Positions 34,657 through 43,816 of a stretch of 64,000 bases of DNA are shown here, in pieces. Under the pieces are notes generated by a model, which saw only the letters and a program-made list of their open reading frames with translations, was not told where the DNA came from and did no database searches. This stretch comes from Prauserella_A sp040645195. Lineage in GTDB: Bacteria > Actinomycetota > Actinomycetes > Mycobacteriales > Pseudonocardiaceae. Position 1 is the stretch's first letter. Every line of letters starts with the position of its first letter. The DNA lies in contig NZ_JBEYXW010000003.1 in NCBI RefSeq assembly GCF_040645195.1, positions 341,416 through 405,415 on the forward strand, written 5' to 3'. A program made the position numbers and the translations under genes.

Positions 34657-35664
34657 TTGGCCCGCAGCGACTGGCGCAGGCTCGACGAGAGTGACGTCCG
34701 GGTGCGCCCCGGCAAGGGAACCCGGCCTCGGAGCAAACGCCGTCCGGCACATGCCGACGCCTCCCCTGCCATGGTCACGGCGAAGGACCGGGGACGCTGG
34801 ACGTGCGCGGTCGATGCCGATCCGGAGCGTGCCGTCACCGCCATGCGCGCCAGGGAGCTGGGGCGCACACCCATCGTCGTCGGTGACCGGGTCGATCTCG
34901 TCGGGGATGTCAGCGGCCGGCCGGACAGCCTGGCCAGGATCGTCCGCGTCGACGAACGCACGAGCGTGTTGCGCCGCACCGCCGACGACACCGATCCCTA
35001 TGAGCGGGTCGTGGTGGCCAATGCCGAGCAGCTGTTGATCGTGACCTCGCTGGCTGATCCGCCGCCGCGCACCGGCTTCATCGACCGGTGCCTCGTCGCC
35101 TGTTACAGCGGCGGCCTGCAACCGGTGTTGTGTCTCACGAAATCCGACCTCGCCGATCCTGGTGAGCTGCTCGCCTCCTACGCCGACCTGGCGGTGCCGG
35201 CAATCGTCACCCGCCACGACGAGGAGCCCACCGAGCTGCGAGACCGGCTGGCCGGGCGGGTCTCGGCGCTGGTCGGCCACTCCGGCGTCGGCAAGTCGAC
35301 GCTGGTCAACCGGCTCCTCCCCGATGCCGGGCTGGCCACCGGCGAGGTCAGCGCGATCGGCAAGGGCAGGCACACGTCGGTCAGTGCCGTGGCGCTGCCG
35401 CTGCCCAGCGGCGGCTGGGTGATCGACACGCCGGGCGTGCGCTCGTTCGGGCTCGCACACGTGAACCCGGACGACATCGTGCTGGCGTTTCCCGAGTTCG
35501 CCGAGGCCGCCGAGGAGTGCCCGTCGGGCTGCGGGCACCTCGGTCCCCCTGAGGATCCCGACTGCGCGCTCGACGATGTCGTGAAATCCGGCGAGGCGCG
35601 GCCGGGACGGCTCGCGTCGCTGCGGCGGCTACTGGCGTCACGTGCGGGCCTTGATGTTTTGTGA
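34657..35664 (+). CDS. rsgA: Ribosome small subunit-dependent GTPase A
   Basis: The product is 335 residues with the circularly permuted GTPase order: an OB-fold (about 35-110), G4 TKSD at 161-164, then G1 GHSGVGKST at 207-215 and G3 DTPG near 257, and a zinc motif in CPSGCGHLGPPEDPDCAL near 289-306. RsgA assists late 30S maturation. The start is TTG at 34657, with AGGAGGGTGACGG before it. The N-terminal 30 residues are basic. Confidence 0.95.
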   Translation: MARSDWRRLDESDVRVRPGKGTRPRSKRRPAHADASPAMVTAKDRGRWTCAVDADPERAVTAMRARELGRTPIVVGDRVDLVGDVSGRPDSLARIVRVDERTSVLRRTADDTDPYERVVVANAEQLLIVTSLADPPPRTGFIDRCLVACYSGGLQPVLCLTKSDLADPGELLASYADLAVPAIVTRHDEEPTELRDRLAGRVSALVGHSGVGKSTLVNRLLPDAGLATGEVSAIGKGRHTSVSAVALPLPSGGWVIDTPGVRSFGLAHVNPDDIVLAFPEFAEAAEECPSGCGHLGPPEDPDCALDDVVKSGEARPGRLASLRRLLASRAGLDVL

Positions 35665-35771
35665 AGCCGCCGTGAAGCCCCCGACGCGGCCGTGGAACCC
35701 TGGGCGGCGTCCAACCGTCCGACTCATGCGGTCCCGACCCGCCTGACTCAACGAACTACGAGGGGATTTTC

Positions 35772-36596
35772 ATGCGCAAGACGGCCACGGCGGCCAGCGG
35801 TTTGGCACTGGTCCTCGCCCTCACCGCGTGCGGCAGCGAAGACAACGCAGGCAGTGACGGCTCGTTCAGCGGAATGTTCAGTGACCCGCAGGCGCTGTTC
35901 CAAGCCGCCTCGGAGGGGACGTCGAAGAGCAAGTCGTCCAAGTTCCAGATGGATATGAACATGGCCGGCATGCAGCTGTCGGCCAGCGGTGAGGCGCTCT
36001 ACGACGGCGCCGACACCGCCATGTCGATGACCATGGACGTGGCAGGCCAGTCCATGGAGATACGGATGGTCGACCAGACCATGTACATGAAGCTGCCCGA
36101 CGCGATGTCGTCCCAGATGGGCGGCAAGGCGTGGGTGAAGATCTCCGCCGACGGCTCCGACCCCCTGTCGCAGCAGATGGGCAGCTCGTTCGACCAGATG
36201 GCGGAGCAGAGCGACCCGGCCAAGACGCTGGAGTACATCCAGAAGGCGGGCAAGATCGTCAACAGTGAGCAGACCAACCTGGACGGCCAGGACGTCACCC
36301 ACTACACGATCGAGCTGGACTTCGCCAAGATCGCCGACGACATGGGCGCTTCCTCAGGCCTGACCGCGGAGCAGGCGCAGCAGCTGGCGAGCGAGGTCGG
36401 CACAGTGCCGATGGAGCTGTGGCTCACCAGCGACAACCTCCCCGTGCAGATCAAGCTGGAGATGTCGAAGGTCATGGAGGCCGCCGGCGCTCCGGGCCAG
36501 AGCGGCGAGATGGTCATGAAGTACACCGACTGGGGCGCCCCGGTCAACGTCGAAGCGCCGCCGGCCGACCAGGTCGGCGAGCTGCCCTCCAACTGA
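35772..36596 (+). CDS. Putative lipoprotein (LppX/LprG-like layout)
   Basis: The product is 274 residues. A signal peptide ends in a lipobox LALTAC with Cys20. The mature protein shows alternating strands (QMDMNMAGMQLSASGEALYD, MTMDVAGQSMEIRMVDQTMY) and then VTHYTIELDFAKI and WLTSDNLPVQIKLEM, the arrangement of LppX/LprAFG-type or DUF6612 lipid-binding lipoproteins. Met content is unusually high. GAGGGG before the ATG is the ribosome site. Copy B of the palindromic element follows 13 bp after the stop. Confidence 0.82.
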   Translation: MRKTATAASGLALVLALTACGSEDNAGSDGSFSGMFSDPQALFQAASEGTSKSKSSKFQMDMNMAGMQLSASGEALYDGADTAMSMTMDVAGQSMEIRMVDQTMYMKLPDAMSSQMGGKAWVKISADGSDPLSQQMGSSFDQMAEQSDPAKTLEYIQKAGKIVNSEQTNLDGQDVTHYTIELDFAKIADDMGASSGLTAEQAQQLASEVGTVPMELWLTSDNLPVQIKLEMSKVMEAAGAPGQSGEMVMKYTDWGAPVNVEAPPADQVGELPSN

Positions 36597-36609
36597 CGGG
36601 CTGACTTTT

Positions 36610-36718
36610 GTCCCCCAAGGCCACCTTGGTTGCAGCTGTCAAACACCGCGACGCGAAGCGTCTCCGTTTGGGCGGTGGTGGGAGACGGGTGGGCGCAACC
36701 AAGGTGGCCTTGGGGGAC
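36610..36718. repeat. Palindromic extragenic element, copy B (inverted)
   Basis: This 109-bp element has perfect 24-bp terminal inverted repeats (36610-36633 and 36695-36718). The inner asymmetric block, with the CGTCTCC/GGAGACG small hairpin, is in reverse orientation to copies A and C. CTTTTG occurs at both edges (36605-36610 and 36719-36724) and gives a short T-run after the plus-strand hairpin. It lies between the convergent stops of the lipoprotein gene and pruA. Confidence 0.88.
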
Positions 36719-36724
36719 CTTTTG

Positions 36725-38353
36725 TTACTCCATGTGGGGGTAGGCAATCGACTCGGGCGCGTCGAACGTCTCCTTGATCGAACGCGGGCTCGTCCAGCGC
36801 AGCAGGTTGAACATCGAGCCCGCCTTGTCGTTCGTGCCCGACGCCCGTGATCCGCCGAACGGCTGCTGACCCACAATGGAACCGGTCGGCTTGTCGTTGA
36901 CGTAGAAGTTGCCAGCGGCGAACCGCAGCGCCCGGTGCGCCTGCCGGATCGCGGTACGGTCGTCGGCGAACACGGCACCGGTCAGCGCGTACGGCGCACT
37001 CGTGTCCACCAGCTCCAGCACCTGCTCGTACTCGCCGTCCGGATAGACGTGCACCGCGAGGATCGGACCGAAGTACTCGGTCGAGAGCACCTTGTGCGCC
37101 GGATCGTCGGTGACCAGCACGGTCGGCTCGACGAAGTAGCCGACCTTGTCGTCGCACCCACCGCCCACGAGCACCTCCAGCGCTGGATCACCGTCCACGC
37201 TCGACAGCAGCTCGCGGTGCCGGCCGAAGGCCTTCGCGTTGATCACCGCGCCGCCGAACAGCGAGAAGTCGGTGATGTCGCCGTAGCGCACGGTCCGTGT
37301 CACGTCGACCAGCCGCTCCCGCAGCCCCGCGTTCCACAGCGAGTGCGGCAGGTACGCCCGCGAGACCGCCGAGCACTTCTGTCCCTGGTACTCGAACGCG
37401 CCACGGACGAGCGCGGACACCAGCTTGTCCGGGTTCGCCGACGCGTGCGCGACAACGAAGTCCTTGCCGCCGGTCTCGCCGACGATCCGCGGGTAGCAGG
37501 CGTAGCTGTCCAGATGCTCGGCGATAGCGCGCCACAGTAGCTTGAAGGTCGCGGCGGAACCGGTGAAATGCAGTCCGGCGAAGCCGGGATCGGCGAGCGC
37601 GACCTGGCTGACCGCCTGCCCGTCCCCGGTCACCATGTTGATGACGCCGGGCGGCAGGCCCGCCTCCTCGAACGCCTGCATCGTGTAGTGCGCGGCCAGT
37701 TGCTGGGCCGGCGTGGGCTTCCACACAACCGTGTTGCCCATGATCGCTGGCGCGCTGGGCAGGTTGCCCGCAATGGCAGTGAAGTTGAACGGCGTGATGG
37801 CAACGACGAACCCGTCCAGCGGCCGGTACTCCATGCGGTTCCACGCACCCGGCACCGAGTTGGGCTGCTCGGCAAGGATCCGCCGCGCGTAGCTCACGTT
37901 GAACCGGAGGAAGTCGATCAGCTCGCAGGCCGCGTCGATCTCGGCCTGCTGCACCGACTTCGACTGGCCGAGCATCGTCGCGGCGTTGATCATGTCCCGG
38001 TACGGGCCCGCGAGCAGATCGGCGGCTTTGAGGAACACGGCGGCACGCTCGTCGAAGGGCAGCTCGCTCCACGGGCGCGCGGCGGCCTTCGCCGACCGCA
38101 CCGCCGCGGCGACGTCCTCGGGGGTCGCCTGCGCGCTGACACCCAGGACGTGACCGTGATCGTGCGGCTGCACGACGTCGAACGGCTCACCGCCGGCCAG
38201 CCGGCGCCGCCCGCCGATGGTCTGGGTGAGCTCGTGTTCGGCGCCCTGCAGCTCGGCCAGTTTGCGTTGCAGCGAGGCACGCTCGGCAGTGCGCGGCGCG
38301 TACGTTCGCACCGGCTCGTTCGCTGGTACCGGAACGGATGTGACGGCGTCCAT
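36725..38353 (-). CDS. pruA: L-glutamate gamma-semialdehyde dehydrogenase (1-pyrroline-5-carboxylate dehydrogenase)
   Basis: The 542-residue enzyme has ITPFNFTAIAGNLPSAPAIMGN (residues around 183-204), the catalytic Glu in RIVGETGGKDF and the catalytic Cys in GQKCSAVSR, ending KAGSMFNLLRWTSPRSIKETF. It oxidises glutamate semialdehyde to glutamate in proline catabolism. The partner proline dehydrogenase, usually adjacent in actinobacteria, is absent from the window. The start is the ATG at 38353. Confidence 0.95.
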   Translation of the reverse strand: MDAVTSVPVPANEPVRTYAPRTAERASLQRKLAELQGAEHELTQTIGGRRRLAGGEPFDVVQPHDHGHVLGVSAQATPEDVAAAVRSAKAAARPWSELPFDERAAVFLKAADLLAGPYRDMINAATMLGQSKSVQQAEIDAACELIDFLRFNVSYARRILAEQPNSVPGAWNRMEYRPLDGFVVAITPFNFTAIAGNLPSAPAIMGNTVVWKPTPAQQLAAHYTMQAFEEAGLPPGVINMVTGDGQAVSQVALADPGFAGLHFTGSAATFKLLWRAIAEHLDSYACYPRIVGETGGKDFVVAHASANPDKLVSALVRGAFEYQGQKCSAVSRAYLPHSLWNAGLRERLVDVTRTVRYGDITDFSLFGGAVINAKAFGRHRELLSSVDGDPALEVLVGGGCDDKVGYFVEPTVLVTDDPAHKVLSTEYFGPILAVHVYPDGEYEQVLELVDTSAPYALTGAVFADDRTAIRQAHRALRFAAGNFYVNDKPTGSIVGQQPFGGSRASGTNDKAGSMFNLLRWTSPRSIKETFDAPESIAYPHME

Positions 38354-38404
38354 GGTCAGTCTCGCCTCCCCGTTTCCACATCGTGGGCGGTACTGATCTC
38401 ATGG

Positions 38405-38908
38405 TTACATGAGCTCTAGCAGGAAGGGCAGTTCTTGCGGGGCGTACCAGGCCAGCTCGTGATCCTCGACGTCACCGAGGGTGAACTCCGCATCGGGATC
38501 TCCGAGGTCGGCAGCGTCGATCACCGCCGATGCCGCCAGCACCGCCTGTTCCGCCTCCGCGGCATCGACGTGGACCGCCGCGATGTCGTCGAGCGCGACG
38601 GGACCGGCCACCTTGACGACCGCATGGTCGAGGTCGGGGCGCAGCGTGACGTCATCGACATCGGCGGCCACCACGACCCGCCGGGGCAGCTCCTTCTCCT
38701 CGGCCTCGTGCCCCGCGAGCAGACGCAGTGACGCACGCGAGGCATCCAGGAGCGCGGTGTACTCCAGTTCCTCCGTCGAGCCGCTGACGTAGGACTCACG
38801 CAGTGCGGGAGTGAGCGCGAAGCCCGTCCCTCCCAACGGACGGAACTTGCCGTCCGTGACGAGTTGTCGCAGCATGCCGACGGTCGCAGGCAGGTAGACC
38901 CTCACCAC
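38405..38908 (-). CDS. DUF6912 family protein
   Basis: The product is 167 residues: VRVYLPATVGMLRQL at the start, a central helical DASRASLRLLAGHEAEEKELPRRVVVAADV segment and an acidic C-terminus (HELAWYAPQELPFLLELM). This matches the conserved actinobacterial protein of unknown function found beside tgs3/ppk2 in mycobacteria (Rv3231c-like). The GTG at 38908 overlaps the end of the WS/DGAT gene by 7 bases, so both share a transcript. Confidence 0.8.
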   Translation of the reverse strand: MVRVYLPATVGMLRQLVTDGKFRPLGGTGFALTPALRESYVSGSTEELEYTALLDASRASLRLLAGHEAEEKELPRRVVVAADVDDVTLRPDLDHAVVKVAGPVALDDIAAVHVDAAEAEQAVLAASAVIDAADLGDPDAEFTLGDVEDHELAWYAPQELPFLLELM

Positions 38909-40308
38909 TCAGTCCCCTTCAGTTCCTCCAGAGCTTCTTCGATCATCTCTGCGAGGACGTTGACATCGAACAACGCCTTCCGGTCGCCGTTCAGTCCGAA
39001 ATAGACACCACCGTGATAGGACGTTACGCCGATCGCGAGCGCCTGGCTGCGCGCGAGTGGCATCACCGGGTAGATCGCCGACATCTTCGCCGGGCCGGCA
39101 TAGCGGGGCTCCTGCGGGCCGGGCGAGTTGGCGATGAGCACGTTGAAGAAGTGCCCGGAGAACGAGCCGGCGGCACGGGCGGCCAGCGAATGCATGGTCG
39201 CCGGCGCGAAACCACCGACCTTGAGCATCGCTCGTGCGGCCACCGTGCGTTCCGAGTCGATCTGCTCGGCCATGGTGTGGGCGACGTGCTGCAGGCGCAG
39301 CACGGGATCGGCCTCGCCGACCGGCAGGTCGACCAGGTGCGGCTCGACGCGGTTGTTCACAAGGCCGGCCGTGGAGAACTCGGCGGTGCCGGGTTCGAGC
39401 ACCGCAAGCGGCACGAGCGCGCGGACCGTCGACCGCGCTGTCAGCGTCTCGTCGCGCGAGGAGAGCCACGCCCGTAACGCGCCCGTGAGCACCGCGAAGA
39501 CAGCATCGTTGACGGTACAGCCGTGCCGGCTTCTGATCGCACGGTAGTCGGCGAGGTTCGTCCGGATGCCGGCGAACATCCGGCCACCGGAGACAGGGCG
39601 GTTCAGCGGGCTGGATGGGGCCGGCCGCGCGGCGGAGAGCAGCGCAGAGGCCACCCCGCCGACGGCGGTCACCGCCTTCCCCGCGGTGGCGACCACGTCC
39701 CTGACCGCCGAGCACGCGGTCTCCACGAGTTCCCCCGGCCGCTGTACGGCTTCGCCGATCGCGTCCAGCACCAGTTGGCTGCGGTTGGGCGACCGGCGCG
39801 GCATCCACGTGTCGTGGTCGAGCTCGCGCTCGGCGGGGGCGGCGTCGAGGATCAGCTGGCCGATGTCGATGGTGCCGACGCCGTCGACCATCGCCTGGTG
39901 GGTCTTGGTGATGAGCGCGACCCGATCTCCCACGAGGCCCTCGACGAAGTAGACCTCCCACAGCGGGCGCTCCAGGTCGAGCGGGCGCGCCATGAGCCTG
40001 GCCACGAGCTCGAACAGCTGAGCATCGCTGCCGGGGCCGGGTAGCGCGGAGCGCCGCACGTGGTAGTTCAGGTCGAAGTCGGCGTCGTCGACCCACACCG
40101 GTCTGGCGAGATGACCGGGCACGGGCAGTACGCGCTGCCGGTAGCGCGGCAGGTAGCCAAGCCGATGCTGGATCAGCGCCAGGAGCTTGCGGTACTGGAA
40201 ACGCTCGCTCGGCCGATCGAAGACCGCCACGCTCCCGACATGCATCGGGGTGGCGGGTTCCTCCACGTACAGGAACGAGGCGTCCAGCGCGGAGAGACGG
40301 TCGGGCAT
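38902..40308 (-). CDS. WS/DGAT/MGAT family O-acyltransferase
   Basis: This 468-residue protein begins MPDRLSALDASFLYVEEPAT, the classical wax ester synthase/diacylglycerol acyltransferase start. It has the NRPVSG-like and NDAVFAVLTGALR motifs and the C-terminal WEXYF-type region. The active-site motif HHxxxDG reads HQAMVDG, so the second histidine is Gln. These enzymes make triacylglycerol or wax esters as storage lipids. The ATG at 40308 is preferred over the upstream one at 40335. It is divergent from the TrmH-type gene. Confidence 0.88.
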   Translation of the reverse strand: MPDRLSALDASFLYVEEPATPMHVGSVAVFDRPSERFQYRKLLALIQHRLGYLPRYRQRVLPVPGHLARPVWVDDADFDLNYHVRRSALPGPGSDAQLFELVARLMARPLDLERPLWEVYFVEGLVGDRVALITKTHQAMVDGVGTIDIGQLILDAAPAERELDHDTWMPRRSPNRSQLVLDAIGEAVQRPGELVETACSAVRDVVATAGKAVTAVGGVASALLSAARPAPSSPLNRPVSGGRMFAGIRTNLADYRAIRSRHGCTVNDAVFAVLTGALRAWLSSRDETLTARSTVRALVPLAVLEPGTAEFSTAGLVNNRVEPHLVDLPVGEADPVLRLQHVAHTMAEQIDSERTVAARAMLKVGGFAPATMHSLAARAAGSFSGHFFNVLIANSPGPQEPRYAGPAKMSAIYPVMPLARSQALAIGVTSYHGGVYFGLNGDRKALFDVNVLAEMIEEALEELKGTEW

Positions 40309-40343
40309 AAGGAGATCCTGACACAGGTGGGACACTTACCGCC

Positions 40344-41102
40344 GTGGGTGACGAGACCGCGGTGTCCCCGAAGGACCGCTTCCTGACCGTCTACGGGCGC
40401 AAACCGGTGCTCGAGGCACTCGGCGACCCGCAGCTCCAGGTCGACAAAGTGATACTGGCCGACGTTGCCCGCGGCCCTGCCGTGGCCGAGATCCAGCGCG
40501 CGGCGAAGGCCGCAGGGGTACCCGTCCAGCGGGCCAGCGCGCATCGGGTGAAGGTTCTGGCGGGTAACGGCAAGCAGGACCAGGGCGTGCTGGCGGATGT
40601 CGTCGCGCCGCGGATGCGGCCGTTGAGCAGCGCGCTGGCGGCCCAGCGCCCGCCCTCGCGGGTGCTGGTGCTGGATGGCATCACCACGCCGGCGAATGTC
40701 GGCATGATCCTGCGCACGGCAACGGCCGCAGGCGTTGGTGGGGTGGTGGTCCCGCGGCGGGGTGTCGCCGCGCTGGACCCGCTGGTCGTGAAGGCGTCAG
40801 CCGGGGTGGCGTTCCGGGCGCCGGTGCTGCGGTGCGGGAGCGCGGTGGAAGCTGTCGAGCAGCTCACCGAGGCCGGCTACGCGGTGTACGCGCTCGGGGC
40901 GTCGGGCGCACGGTCGGTGTTCGATGCGGAGCTACCTGCGCGGGCGGCGTTCGTGCTGGGCGGCGAGTCGCAGGGCGTCAGTGCCGAGGTCGCGCAGTAC
41001 GTCGCCGAATGGCTGGCCATCCCGATGCGGGGCGAGGTCGAGTCGCTGAACGTGTCCGCCGCGGCCGCGGTGCTCTGCTTCGAACTGGTCCGGCGCGGTT
41101 AG
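40344..41102 (+). CDS. TrmH family RNA 2'-O-methyltransferase (SPOUT)
   Basis: The product is 252 residues. A short substrate-binding domain (about 13-85) precedes the SPOUT knot with motif 1 TPANVGMILRTATAAGVGGVV, motif 2 VLGGESQGVS and motif 3 IPMRGEVESLNVSAAAAVLCFE (N and E catalytic-site residues present). It methylates a ribose in rRNA or tRNA; the exact site cannot be told. The GTG at 40344 is the start. Its stop shares the word TTAG with the convergent espG stop (41099-41102). Confidence 0.9.
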   Translation: MGDETAVSPKDRFLTVYGRKPVLEALGDPQLQVDKVILADVARGPAVAEIQRAAKAAGVPVQRASAHRVKVLAGNGKQDQGVLADVVAPRMRPLSSALAAQRPPSRVLVLDGITTPANVGMILRTATAAGVGGVVVPRRGVAALDPLVVKASAGVAFRAPVLRCGSAVEAVEQLTEAGYAVYALGASGARSVFDAELPARAAFVLGGESQGVSAEVAQYVAEWLAIPMRGEVESLNVSAAAAVLCFELVRRG

Positions 41103-41845
41103 CGGTCCAGCGATCCGCGCAGCTTCTCCAGCGCCGCGGCGATGGCTGACGGGCCAGCTGGCGCGATGTGCACCTCGGCTTCCAGGCCGGTTCCCGTTGT
41201 GTAGTTGAGATACCTGCCCCAGTCAGTGTCCACATAGTGCAGTGGTGAACGCAGCCGGACATAGCGGCCCAGTTCGTCGCGCTCGGCGACGTACAGCTCG
41301 CCGCCACCGGTGACCGGGCGCTGCACGACCTTGACGATCTCCTGCACCTCGGCGGGCAGCGCGCGGTCCTTGCCACCGCGTCGCGCGGCTTCTTCCAGGT
41401 CGATGACCCGCACCGACCATTCGGTACCGCCACCCGGGACGAGCTCCGGCAACTGCTCGGCGAAGGTGTCGGCGAGCCGGTTGCGGCTCACCGGTGCCAA
41501 CGCGACCCAGTCGCCGCTGCGGACGGCGAGCAGACCCTGCACCCCGCGGGAAACGGCAAGCACACCCCAGGTGTCCTCGCCATGCGAGATCCAGCCGTAG
41601 TACTCGAGCGAGGCGCTGGTGAGAAGGGGCAGCCAGTCGAGGAAGTCGGCATCCACCCGGCCGCGCCCGTCGACAAGGCCGGCCTCCGCGAGGGCCCTGT
41701 CGATGCCGGCTTCGGCGGACTGCTTCTCACTTTCCGGAATCCACAGCGGCTCAGGCTGCAGGACGGGGTGCAGCGACCCGAGGCGTTCCCGCTCGACGAC
41801 GCCGGCTAGCGTGCCGAGGCGGACGTCCACCCTGCCGGGTCTCAC
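41099..41845 (-). CDS. EspG family ESX secretion chaperone
   Basis: The product is 248 residues with the EspG alpha/beta pattern: LHPVLQPEPLWIPESEKQ near residues 25-42, SLEYYGWISHGEDTWGVLAVSRG, and a C-terminal half with VDTDWGRYLNYTTG. EspG proteins bind PPE proteins in the cytosol and hand them to the ESX secretion machine. The GTG start overlaps the PPE-like gene stop by four bases. No eccC or other core ESX gene is nearby, so the client is probably that PPE-like protein secreted by an ESX system encoded elsewhere. Confidence 0.85.
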   Translation of the reverse strand: MRPGRVDVRLGTLAGVVERERLGSLHPVLQPEPLWIPESEKQSAEAGIDRALAEAGLVDGRGRVDADFLDWLPLLTSASLEYYGWISHGEDTWGVLAVSRGVQGLLAVRSGDWVALAPVSRNRLADTFAEQLPELVPGGGTEWSVRVIDLEEAARRGGKDRALPAEVQEIVKVVQRPVTGGGELYVAERDELGRYVRLRSPLHYVDTDWGRYLNYTTGTGLEAEVHIAPAGPSAIAAALEKLRGSLDR

Positions 41846-43185
41846 TCCCCGATCACCGGCGGCGCGGTCTTGCCAAGATCCCCGATGAACACCTCGTCGG
41901 GGTCGTTCTCCTGCAGGTATGCGGCACGCTGGTGTTCTTGGTCCTCGTCGCCCTTGGCGCGGCCGGCCCCGGCCGGGCCGATGCCCCCCATACCGGCACC
42001 ACGAGCACCCGCGGTGGTGTTCTTGGCCGCCGACTCCGCCGCGGCGGCTGCCGCACCGCCGGGCAAACCGGTTCCGGTGCCCTTCCCGGCGGCAAGCGCC
42101 CGGGCGGCACCCTCGCTCGCCGTCCCGCCGCCGGCACCGATACCGCCGGCTGCCACGCCACGGCCGGCACCGGCTCCACCGGATCCTCCAGATCCGCCGG
42201 AGCCGCCCGTGCCGTAGAGGCGGCTACCCGCCCGCTCGCCGAGGGTGCTCCCGCGGGAGGTTCCGCTTCCCGTGCTGGTGCCCGGGGTCCGCGTGGTGCC
42301 ACCGAAGGCGGTCCGCCCAGGACTGTTGGTCTGGCGGGTCGTACTGGTCGAACCGGTACCGCTCGGCGGGACATTGGTCGCCGCGGCGATGCCGGTCGGC
42401 GCGGCAGGGGGCGTAGTCCCCACGGCAGGTGGGCCGCCGGCAACGGGCACGCTCGGCGTGACCGCGTTGGCTGGGACTGCCCCGGAGTAACCGGGAGAGC
42501 TGACATTCGGCACGGCGCCGGTCACCGAACCAATCGCCGGCGTGGCGGTGCTGGTAGGCCCGACGAAGGTCGACGACCGAGTCGTCTGCGGCTGGGTCGA
42601 CAGATCACCGGAGATGGCGTTCGGCGTGGACGTCTCGACCGAGATCGACGCGCTGCCCGGCTGCAACACGCCGTAGCTGCGCGGGAAGCCGGAGTTGCTG
42701 CTGGTCTGGTTCTCGTAGGAGCCCATGACCGTGATGTTGTTGACAACCGCCCGGTTGTGGGCGTCGACAGCGTCCTGATAGGACTGCAGGTCGTTCGACG
42801 CCATGAACGGACCCGCTACCGGAATGGCAGCCTTGAGCCCGGTCGTCCAGGGGTTCGGCTTCTCCGGCACCGGCGGAACGGGCTCGACGGAGTTCGCCGC
42901 GACGTGCCACGAACTGGCCTGGTGCATTGTGGAGTTGAAGGTCGAATCCATGTTGGTAGCGGAATCCAACAACGCGGCGCTTAGCGGACCGGCCCCCTGC
43001 CGTGCTTTGGCACCAGCGTCGCCACTCCACGCCGACTCCATCGCGTCCTGGATGCCTTTGATGGACTCCGCGCGCTGGCCGTAGGTCTTCTGCAGCTTGA
43101 CCAGCTCGGCGGCAATCTGCTGCAGCGGTGTCGTACCTCGGCCCTCTTGGAAGTTGTCGTAGATCTCCTTACCACCCATAGCCAT
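41842..43185 (-). CDS. PPE-like ESX substrate with low-complexity tail
   Basis: The 447-residue protein has an N-terminal helical region (about 1-175) with the WxG turn in ESAWSGDAG near residue 50, as in WXG100/PPE proteins. Residues about 195-400 are low-complexity, rich in Thr, Ser, Gly, Pro and Ala, with a GGSGGSGG run. The conserved acidic C-terminus DEDQEHQRAAYLQENDPDEV is typical of Pseudonocardiaceae PPE-like proteins. It is predicted to be secreted through an ESX channel with EspG. It is one base from the DUF3558 gene upstream. Confidence 0.82.
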   Translation of the reverse strand: MAMGGKEIYDNFQEGRGTTPLQQIAAELVKLQKTYGQRAESIKGIQDAMESAWSGDAGAKARQGAGPLSAALLDSATNMDSTFNSTMHQASSWHVAANSVEPVPPVPEKPNPWTTGLKAAIPVAGPFMASNDLQSYQDAVDAHNRAVVNNITVMGSYENQTSSNSGFPRSYGVLQPGSASISVETSTPNAISGDLSTQPQTTRSSTFVGPTSTATPAIGSVTGAVPNVSSPGYSGAVPANAVTPSVPVAGGPPAVGTTPPAAPTGIAAATNVPPSGTGSTSTTRQTNSPGRTAFGGTTRTPGTSTGSGTSRGSTLGERAGSRLYGTGGSGGSGGSGGAGAGRGVAAGGIGAGGGTASEGAARALAAGKGTGTGLPGGAAAAAAESAAKNTTAGARGAGMGGIGPAGAGRAKGDEDQEHQRAAYLQENDPDEVFIGDLGKTAPPVIGE

Positions 43186-43186
43186 G

Positions 43187-43816
43187 TCAGGACCCCCTCT
43201 TCAACGTCTGGATGATCTCCCCTGCCACTGCTTCTACGTCCTCGCATGCGCGTGTCGGCTCGTCGTAGCCGTCCGCTGTAACGGCGAACGACAAGTCATC
43301 GGCGATACCCACGACGATGCGGCAGCGTCCCTCGGCACGTGCATCAGTCAAGTCACTGAATGCCGCAGGGTACTGATCAACGGTCGTCGGCTCCCAGAAC
43401 GAGTATTGGCCCCGTATATGGGCATCGTAGTTGCCCTCCAGCCCGCCTAGGCCGTTCGTTTGGTTACCAGTCTGGATAGTGAACCCGAGCCCAGCAATCC
43501 CTTCGGATTGATCCCAGTCACAGCCTGGCCCCGACAACGCTGCCGTGCTGTTGTTTTCCTCGGTTGCAGCTTGGCCTGCTTCGTTGTAACCGATGCTGTG
43601 CATGAACTCCTGCTCGACCAGGCGGCACGGTTCGTTCAGATATGCGGCAGCGTCCAGCGGTACGTCCACAGCGGGAACCACACTGTCTGCGGTCGTCGAG
43701 CCACTCGCCGTCGGCGAAGCCGTACCGGGTTCAGATTGGGAGCAACCCGCGATCATCGCACCGGCAAATATTGCAAGCGCCGTAACGGCCCGCGCACGGC
43801 TGCTGGCTGCTATCAA
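43187..43816 (-). CDS. DUF3558 family lipoprotein
   Basis: The product is 209 residues. A signal peptide ends at a lipobox AMIAGC with Cys25. DUF3558 features follow: a conserved PCRLVEQEF near 63-71, GCDWDQ, and CRIVVGIADDLSFAVTAD with C-terminal RACEDVEAVAGEIIQTL. In Pseudonocardiaceae these lipoproteins are regularly encoded with PPE-like and EspG-like genes; the function is not known. The start is a TTG at 43816, overlapping the preceding stop. Base composition is closer to AT than its neighbours. Confidence 0.8.
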   Translation of the reverse strand: MIAASSRARAVTALAIFAGAMIAGCSQSEPGTASPTASGSTTADSVVPAVDVPLDAAAYLNEPCRLVEQEFMHSIGYNEAGQAATEENNSTAALSGPGCDWDQSEGIAGLGFTIQTGNQTNGLGGLEGNYDAHIRGQYSFWEPTTVDQYPAAFSDLTDARAEGRCRIVVGIADDLSFAVTADGYDEPTRACEDVEAVAGEIIQTLKRGS

